Of a stretch of 64,000 nt of DNA, positions 57,644 to 64,000 are shown in pieces. The notes under the pieces were generated by a model that saw only the letters and a list, made by a program, of their open reading frames with translations, had not been told where the DNA came from and did not search any database. This DNA comes from Periplaneta americana (Eukaryota > Arthropoda > Insecta > Blattodea > Blattidae): contig NC_091132.1 of assembly GCF_040183065.1 (NCBI RefSeq), positions 161,966,602 to 162,030,601 on the forward strand. The letters are read 5' to 3'. How positions within the stretch are numbered: the stretch's first letter is position 1; every line of letters starts with the position of its first letter. The translations under genes were made by a program, and so were the position numbers.

Positions 57644-58175
57644 TCGACATGTACCCATTCATACCGGGGAAAGGCCATTCAAGTGCGAGATGTGCGATAA
57701 TTGTTTCTTAGAATCTGCAAATTTAAAGAAACATGTACGCATACACTGGCGAAAGGCCTTTCAAGTGCGAAATTTGTGGAAAGTTTTTCTCTCAATTGAC
57801 ACATTTAAACCGACATTTACGTGTTCACAAAGGCTAAAGGTATTCAAATGATGTGGAAATTGTTTTTGACAAGAGATACATCTCTACAATCACGTTCTTC
57901 TGCACACAGGCGAGAGAATTCAGATGCAGGTAATGTTTATCAAATTCTCATTAGTTCAGGATTAATGATCGCCTAGACTGGTGCCAGAATCATTTTGATG
58001 TAATGTATCTGGAAATATTTATCGCGGATCATATCAACAGTTACTCGTCTGATGTAAAAGTATAAAAATACGTAAGATCTTTCATACAGGCGAAATGCCT
58101 TTGAAATATGAAAATTACGAAATATGTTTCGTGTTTAAGGATAAGCTGAAAATGCATGTGTGTTTATACGTAGGC
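57592..58175 (+). pseudogene. Out-of-frame fingers downstream of gene C stop
   Basis: A second frame holds [20 protein letters not shown] and [13 protein letters not shown], ended by loss of two bases at atacactggcg (57739-57749). A third frame reads [17 protein letters not shown] and, corrected, a finger with AATTTGTGG at 57770. Poorer pieces lie at 57840-57930 and 58083-58175 (ggcgaaatgcctttgaaata). These are former fingers of gene C. Confidence 0.8.
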
Positions 58176-58190
58176 TAGTCTTAATATATA

Positions 58191-58836
58191 TAGAGCGATC
58201 CAAAAATCGCGCACATCTTAATAATACGTTCACATACAATAAGTTGTTTATAGATATTAATTTATTACATTTACTTGCATTAGTTTTCACATGAGTTACA
58301 TTATTTTTCACAACATATGCTGAAAATGGCAGCCTCGGTCAGTAATGCATGTACGAACTCTTTTTACCATGTTTGCTTTTTTGTGCACACGTATACTGAT
58401 GTTGTTAATTTCCGGTGTTATGTTCCTCTTTAGTTCCTCCGAAGTGTGCAGCTTTTTTTTATATCCTTTAAGATGAAATCTGAGGACGTCAAATCGGGGG
58501 AACGTGGGGACCATAATTCTTGAGAAATATGCTCACCTAAAAACTCGCACAAAAACCGCATGGTTTCTTTAGGTATGTGACATGTAGCACTGTCCTGCTG
58601 GAACTAAGAATCGCGGTCATTATTGTTAAGAAGTGCTGAATCACATTCCCTAAAACGGGCGATTAATCTGGTTATGGCCGAATTGTTATACACTGCCATA
58701 TCCGGATAATTCCTACGAAATTCGTCTACAACACATGCATGATGATGCTATCTAGGAGTAGCCGCTAGCACTTTCCAACTGCACTACTCAGTATAGACAC
58801 TATAATTTTAATGTGCGCGACTTTTGAATCGCTCTG
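58191..58836 (-). mobile_element. mariner-like deletion derivative with transposase remnant
   Basis: Inverted ends tagagcgatccaaaaatcgc and gcgacttttgaatcgctctg, both followed by TA. On the - strand a decayed frame reads FQQDSATCHIPKETMRFL (about 58550-58605) and SPRSPDLTSSDF (about 58480-58515), the second and third catalytic blocks, ending GYKKKLHTSEELKRNI. The N-terminal half is gone. Confidence 0.82.
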
Positions 58837-59284
58837 TATTTGTCTATGTACATTTCTCCTGGAAAATTGTGGATTTTAATACTCAAATACATTGAGAATA
58901 TGTGAGTTACGGGCCCCAGGATCGTGGCTGCTTATGGGAGAATGCAGGAACCACAACCGCAAAAATGGAGATTGGATCGTCTCTCGTAGTAAACTTAGTA
59001 TTTTTATTTAGCATTGATAGATTTGCTAGATTTGCTGAAAGGATTAACTGCTGCTCTATTTAAAACTGACAATAATAAGAAATTACCTTCGAATATGATC
59101 CCTGTCAGCGGCTATATATTCCTGTTGTGTATAGGAAAGCTCTTGTTAACTTTCGTAAGCGTCTCAGGTGGTAGTTTTAGTAATGTATTTTCTGTTATTT
59201 TCTAAAAAAAAAAAAAAAAAATAGCACGTAGTACACGAATGCACAGCCACATTCTGATAAAGCATCGCTGAAACTAAACTCAAG
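58837..59284. other. Sequence without recognised feature
   Basis: Contains an A run at 59205-59221 only. Confidence 0.5.
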
Positions 59285-60410
59285 GAGAAGAATGAGTAGA
59301 ACAGAGGAAAATTCTCTCAGGCACTGGGACTCGAATCCGGGTTTTCAGCTCTACGTGCTGACTCTTTATCCATTAAGTCATACTGGATTCTAGTTCCGAT
59401 ACTGGATTGAATCCTCAGTTCAAGTTCTACCTCTCTGTTCCACTTTAGTGGCTACCCTCATGTACCGTGTCACAGAATATGTGACAGTGGCACATTTTCC
59501 AACACTGTACAGTCATTACTAGTAGAGATGGGCTAAACTGTTCTTTTTAAGAAACAGTTTCGACTGTAACTGTTTCATGAACGAATCTGTTCCAAAATAA
59601 CAGTTTCAAAGAAACAGTTTCATAAGAATATGTTTACAACATCAGTGCCAACTGTTCCAACCTCTCACCTGCTTCGGGAACATGTTTCAAAGCCCTTGTA
59701 TCGTCTTTAAATCAGCTGTTCAGTTTATTATGACGACGAAAGTCATTTTTCATAGGTTAATGTTAAAGAGTGCAATAAATAACTGCTATCAAAATGAATC
59801 GATTTTAGTAAAAATAACGCATATAACCCTAGGAGAATTTAATAATGATGAGATTAGCCGATGATATTTTTCGCGGTATATTAATAATTAACACTATGTT
59901 AGGGCACCATGAACATATTCTCCATCAATGGACAGCTAATAATTAGGAGATTTATTAGGGAATTGATTCGCACAATTAAATTTCGCGATCCTAGATAGGC
60001 TACTGTTGCACGAAGGCCGTGTGGAACTTGGATAATATTATATCTACTTTCGATTGGAGGTCAGTGATAGCGCTACACGTGGCCTTTGCAGACAGCAAAG
60101 AAGAGGAAAACTGTTTAGAAATTGAACTGTTTATCTCTTGGAACGTTGAAGTGGTCACTGGAGCAGTAACTCTCTTTGGAACAGTTGGAACAGGTTATAT
60201 CATGAAACTTTTTCGTATCGAAACAGTTTCAAATAAACTGTTCCAGCTATTTTTACCCATCTCTAATTACTAGTGACTAAGTGGCCGGGGTCCGACGGAA
60301 CAAGGCGCAGTCTTGAATCACGAAGTGATTATTTACGCTTATCATATCATAATGTTGCACGGAAATATCATACGTATACTTCGGTACAACATTGTGATAT
60401 AACAACCAGG
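59285..60410 (-). repeat. SINE family 5 copy split by a hAT element
   Basis: The part 59285-59522 matches the left arm of the foldback at 41012 (ggttttcagctctacgtgct, atactggattgaatcctc, gtcacagaatatgtgacagt). 60274 onward continues it (tgactaagtggc) and ends in the tail catcataatg-like gcacggaaatatcatacgta. The hAT element 59523-60265 interrupts it. Confidence 0.75.
59523..60265. mobile_element. Non-autonomous hAT-type element, TIR TAGAGATGGG
   Basis: Ends tagagatgggctaaactgtt and tttttacccatctcta with the perfect 8-bp duplication attactag (59515-59522, 60266-60273). The interior has many gaaacag/ctgtttc motifs and no transposase. Third element in the window with this terminus. Confidence 0.92.
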
Positions 60411-60474
60411 AGCTACCTGCTACCTGCACTTGCAGTGCAGTACATAAGCTTGCCGATAGGGTTCTTCTAACACA

Positions 60475-60699
60475 ATGTTGTCACGCATAGCGCGTTTCCG
60501 TGACCTTGTGGGCGAGAAGCGCTCGGCTGCATTAAATGAAATACCTGTGTGGAAAATAGTTGAGGTTCTGTCTGTTGATGGAGTGAGGGAGCAGGAATAT
60601 GCAAACGTAAAAGACAAGGAACATTTTATTCGACGTAATAAACATTTTATTAATATAGAGGGAAGAATTGGATCGGTGTCGAGTAGAGTTCCCGGGTAG
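60475..60699 (+). other. Short open frame of unknown nature
   Basis: A 74-codon frame begins MLSRIARFRDLVGEKRSAAL and contains IPVWKIVEVLSVDGVREQEY. It runs into the tRNA-like repeat at 60690. No domain is recognised and no splice sites were established. It might be an old gene or element fragment. Confidence 0.25.
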
Positions 60700-61055
60700 C
60701 TCAGTTGGTAGAGCGTTGGTACGTTAAACCAAAGGTCCCGGGTTCGATGCCCGGCCCCAGAACAATTTTTCCCTCGAAATTATTCAAATCAACTTTACAG
60801 GGAGTTATACCTGAAATCTTGATTTGCATAATACACGTCACTGTTCGTTAACAGAGAACCACAATTTAAGTCACACGGAGTTAGTGTGCACTCGAAGTTG
60901 GTGGCTTGACGGTTGTCAGCCCACTTTGAGGTCTGTGGATATAGAAGGAAGAATTGGATCGGTGTTGGGTAGAGTTCCCGGGAAGCTCAGTTGGTAGAGC
61001 GTTGGTACGTTAAACCAAAGGTCCCGGGTTCAATTCCCGGCCCCGGAACAATTTT
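60658..61055 (+). repeat. Tandem pair of tRNA-like SINE units
   Basis: Two units 286 bp apart share agaattggatcggtgt and the tRNA-like bodies 60690-60762 and 60976-61048. Each has a D arm (gctcagttggtagagc), a perfect five-pair anticodon stem (ttggt/accaa) and B box gggttcgatgccc or gggttcaattccc. Position 33 is C, not T, and the acceptor stem has one or two mismatches, so these are SINE or tRNA-derived repeats rather than working tRNAs. Confidence 0.75.
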
Positions 61056-62565
61056 GCAACAGTTTGCAAATGCCTATAGTTTGAAGTTTCAGTAGGTACT
61101 TTGTTTCTTACAGGGAACAGCTAAAATGCATGTGTCCCACATCTCCTCTTATTTTCTCCTAATCCAGTAAAGCGAAACAGTGCTTGCAGTACTGTTGTGT
61201 CATTCATTTCACTCAGTTCTCTAGTTTTGGTCTTACAGTATAAAGTGCAAGTGAGTTTATCTACTGCTTTTAACTAACTAAAATAGCCCCTGTATATTCA
61301 AATCTAACGACAAAAATAAAATCATGGATTGCGATGAACGAAGCTTTCAGTACAGATGGAAATATATTAATATGTCAAGTGTGCAGTAAACAGTCGCCGG
61401 GTGCTCTATGAAATCACAACTGGAGAGTCTTACCTATCCTATACCTGCCAGATATTGATATTAAATATTTTCATGATTTTACCTATTTTGGTACATATTC
61501 AACTTATTTTTCTTACATAAATATGTACATATTTCACACCTTGATATTACATAAAAATTCGGTCCCTAGTAATAAACATGTTTTTAATTTTTTTTTTTTG
61601 TAATGCCATATCAATTGTTAATGTGAACATAAATGAAAATACTGAATGATTTATATAGAACTAACACATTTCTTTCTTTCTTTATTTCGAAACGAAAGAT
61701 GATAACCACAATTTGTTATACCTCAAATGTAAAGTATCTTTGGGACGTTAGTAACCTCCGCTATACTGGAGAATTTGCTAAAGTAGCTTTGAACCGTGCC
61801 ATTACGGTTACGACCAAATTTAACTAAACACACAATGTCGCCAACATAAGGACATGACGTTGATCTGCGGCGTCATTAGAAGGAGAATTTTTTTTGCTTT
61901 CTACGTCCTTCGTTCTGAAATTACTGAGAGGTAGCACCACTGTTAGCGACAAGATGTATTTCCGTAAATATTATAAGTAGATTACGTGTCTTAGATGAGA
62001 GGTTCACTACAGGAACAGTTTTGCTGTGGCGCATGCGCATATCTCATGCAGTGGCAGTGTGACCCTTACTTGAATATATTTCCGTATGTACATTGCACAT
62101 CAAATCAAGAAGATCCCTTCTTGCTCCGGTTACACGTCTTCCATGTACGAAAGTTAGGTTTGGTTAATTTAGGTTTTTATTAACAAAGTCCACGCATACA
62201 CAGACAGCCAAGATGATTCTGTCGGTCATGGCCCTTATGATAGTTTTTGTTTCCTAATATTCATAAACAATAATATGTTGAAAGCGGTGAATAATTTCAT
62301 GGCCGTTAAAAGTTTTCTTCATAAAAGACGAGATATTTTCTCTAGACCACAAATAAAACGGCAACGCGGTCATAATTACGTACTTAACGCTTTAGCGAAC
62401 ATTAACCGGTAATTTACTTTTCTTCATTTTAATGATATTCCCTAAAAGACACCTTTTCCTCCTTTATTTTGGTGTGATAATCTACTTTATGATATTACTA
62501 TATAATAAAGTAGAAACGCGCACGAAAGTGCAGAAGTTCGTTGGGTGAACTACGGTTCTTTACTA
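61056..62565. other. Intergenic sequence with a hAT-like finger remnant
   Basis: At 61322-61405 a short + frame reads KSWIAMNEAFSTDGNILICQ followed by VCSKQ, resembling the zinc-finger start of CGGBP1-type hAT proteins; it ends in a stop. No TIRs were paired with it. The rest shows nothing recognised. Confidence 0.45.
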
Positions 62566-62975
62566 TAGTCCCGTCGCTCTAATTTCCGGCAGCCAATCGT
62601 GTTGCAGGTCGGCTACATTTAAACGTGTGCGTCTTGTGATTCGCTGAGGAAGACGTTATTCATTTCTTAAGGCTCGATAAATACTTAATATAATCGCCCG
62701 CCATTTTGGCTCTTTCGTTGGCGTTAGCTGAAAACACGAAGACGTTATTTGCCGCTCAATTATTTGCTGAATTACAGTGCGTTTGATTTATTATCATAGG
62801 AGCTACGACATGATAATGTTTAACGGTGTGGCAAATAGATTCCTCGTATGGTAGCTCGGCAACGGAAGAACAAAAATGGCGAACGATACTACCTACCTAG
62901 ACTTTATAGAGCCTTCACTTCCTAAGACGTAAGCAAAGAGGGGGAGTCACGCCGGAAATAACAGCGTCGCGACTA
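62566..62975. mobile_element. 410-bp TIR element with promoter-like motifs, copy 2
   Basis: Ends tagtcccgtcgctctaattt and ggaaataacagcgtcgcgac-ta are imperfect inverted repeats between TA dinucleotides (62564-62565, 62976-62977). It includes a CCAAT box (cagccaatcgtg) and gccattttggc, shared with 32530-32812. No coding sequence. Confidence 0.75.
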
Positions 62976-62977
62976 TA

Positions 62978-64000
62978 CAGGGTGTTTAAAAAATACGGGG
63001 TATAATTTCAGGTATGTATTTCCCACATGTAGACAATCAAAATAGTTGATTACAACATGTGTCCGGAAATGCTTTATTTCCGAGTTATGGCCTTCACAAC
63101 ATTGAAATTCACCAGAACGTTTTTCTTTCCGCAGGTCGTTGCTGTCAAAGGAGACATTAAGAGGGCACTCTGACAGTTCATTCCGAGGCGAAGGTTACAT
63201 TCAGTGTTGTGTAGGCGTTAGACTGTGCGACATGTATTCAAATCAAGAGCTGGCAGAGATACACTTCATGTACGGTAAGGCAGACGGCAATGGTGCGCTG
63301 GCTCGTCGTTTGTACCAGGAGAGGTACCCACAGCGACAATGTCCAGATCGGAAGACATTTGTACGTCTCCATTACCGTCTGTGCGAGTATGGAAAATTTA
63401 ACTCTCCTGGTTTGGGAAGGGGACGACCAAGATCTACAACTCCAGAAGTACAGGAGGAGATTCTGGAGGCTGTGAACATGACTCCTTCTATCAGCACACG
63501 AAGGGTAGCGTTGCAAGTCTATGTTCCTCATACGACTGTCTGGAGACTGTTGAAAGAGTATCAATTGTATCCTTATCATTTGCAATGTGTACAGGCCCTG
63601 TCACCAGGAGATTACCCTGCACGAGTTAGGTTCTGTCAGTGGTTCTTGCAGCAGTGTGGTGTAAATCCGAACTTTCCTGCCTTAGTATTATTTACAGATG
63701 AAGCACAGTTCACACGAGATGGCATAACAAATTTCCACAATCAGCATGTATGGGCGTATGAAAACCCACGTGCAACTGTTCCATCTCATCACCAGGTGCG
63801 GTTCTCCCTCAACATGTGGGCCGGTATCATTGGTGATCGATTAGTTGGACCCCATGTACTTGTAAACAGACTTATGGGGCAGGCGTACACAAACTTCCTG
63901 GAAAACACCATACCTCATCTTTTAGAAGACACTCCACTGATCAATCGTCAATACATTCACTTCTTGCATGATGGCGCTCCTGCACATTTCAGTCGTACGG
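62978..64000 (+). mobile_element. Tc1/mariner-superfamily transposon, cut by window end
   Basis: Starts cagggtgtttaaaaaatacg directly after TA (62976-62977), then a 250-bp leader and a long open transposase frame. The right end lies outside the window. Confidence 0.85.
63232..64000 (+). CDS. Transposase of Tc1/mariner superfamily, intact to the window edge
   Basis: ATG at 63232 opens 256 codons without a stop, running off the window. Residues 1-50 (MYSNQELAEIHFMYGKADGN) match the DUF4817-type helix-turn-helix start seen in many arthropod transposases. LGRGRPRSTTPEV (about residue 63) leads to a second HTH (STRRVALQVYVPHTTVWRLL). Catalytic Asp 156 is in LFTDEAQFTRDG and Asp 247 in FLHDGAPAHF; the third acidic residue would lie about 35-40 residues further. 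HNQHVWAYENPRAT and WAGIIGDRLVGP are typical of the core. It is the only mobile-element gene here with no visible lesion, so it may be a recent insertion. It has nothing to do with the ZNF genes functionally. Confidence 0.88.
   Translation, partial: MYSNQELAEIHFMYGKADGNGALARRLYQERYPQRQCPDRKTFVRLHYRLCEYGKFNSPGLGRGRPRSTTPEVQEEILEAVNMTPSISTRRVALQVYVPHTTVWRLLKEYQLYPYHLQCVQALSPGDYPARVRFCQWFLQQCGVNPNFPALVLFTDEAQFTRDGITNFHNQHVWAYENPRATVPSHHQVRFSLNMWAGIIGDRLVGPHVLVNRLMGQAYTNFLENTIPHLLEDTPLINRQYIHFLHDGAPAHFSRT

Noticed and set aside
57900-58180. Further functional exon of gene C
   Set aside because: Finger-like pieces lack ligands and lie in different frames without splice sites.
60690-61048. Two tRNA genes
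   Set aside because: C at position 33, acceptor mismatches and a shared non-tRNA leader favour SINE-type repeats.

Overview
This is an AT-rich, intron-bearing insect nuclear sequence, most likely from a cockroach or termite (Blattodea). The evidence is the MDVIK/IKTEC-type N-terminal exons in front of long C2H2 arrays, several tRNA-derived SINE families, a (CCTAA)n telomere-like tract, and very dense DNA-transposon and non-LTR debris. The order is inferred; no ribosomal or mitochondrial marker is present.

Three C2H2 zinc-finger genes lie head to tail on the + strand and share one plan: short phase-0 acidic exons rich in psi-K-x-E motifs, an 83-nt exon, then one finger-coding terminal exon. 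Gene A enters from the left edge (exons 1012-1094 and 2585-3899). Gene B has exons 13058-13149, 14327-14464, 17961-18098, 20793-20875 and 23449-24787. Gene C has exons 39295-39390, 45621-45734, 52239-52321 and 57055-57643. All splice phases agree and the summed coding lengths are multiples of three: B about 589 aa, C about 293 aa, A at least 465 aa. Each terminal exon is followed by a tail of frameshifted fingers, about 1.4 kb long in gene B.

Genes A and B are products of a segmental duplication. The introns before and after the 83-nt exon match, and so do the flanks downstream (5.2-5.55 plus 7.0-7.6 kb against 29.6-30.5 kb), which carry remnants of a THAP-like exon on the - strand. Insertions present in only one copy (SINE at 685, hAT at 5551, pogo/Tigger at 19117) postdate the duplication.

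Most remaining sequence is mobile DNA with readable ends: hAT-type elements (5551-7011, 16758-16961, 33436-34326, 53825-55127, 59523-60265), PIF/Harbinger (8023-9327), Helitron (10314-11259), Tc1 (11266-12966), pogo/Tigger (19117-20263), mariner (34653-35988), mariner-like deletion derivatives (42847-43880, 58191-58836), an unclassified TIR element (44243-45206), LINE fragments (38.2, 46.4-51.9 kb, with nested insertions), a Penelope-like 3-prime end (42.3 kb) and many SINEs. The right edge holds the 5-prime part of a Tc1/mariner-superfamily element whose transposase frame is open for 256 codons and runs off the window. No cellular tRNA, rRNA or CRISPR locus was found. No convincing new multi-gene system is visible. 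The most unusual signals are the linker-located frameshifts with built-in stops, the lost ancestral start codon in gene B, and the duplicated 138-nt exons.
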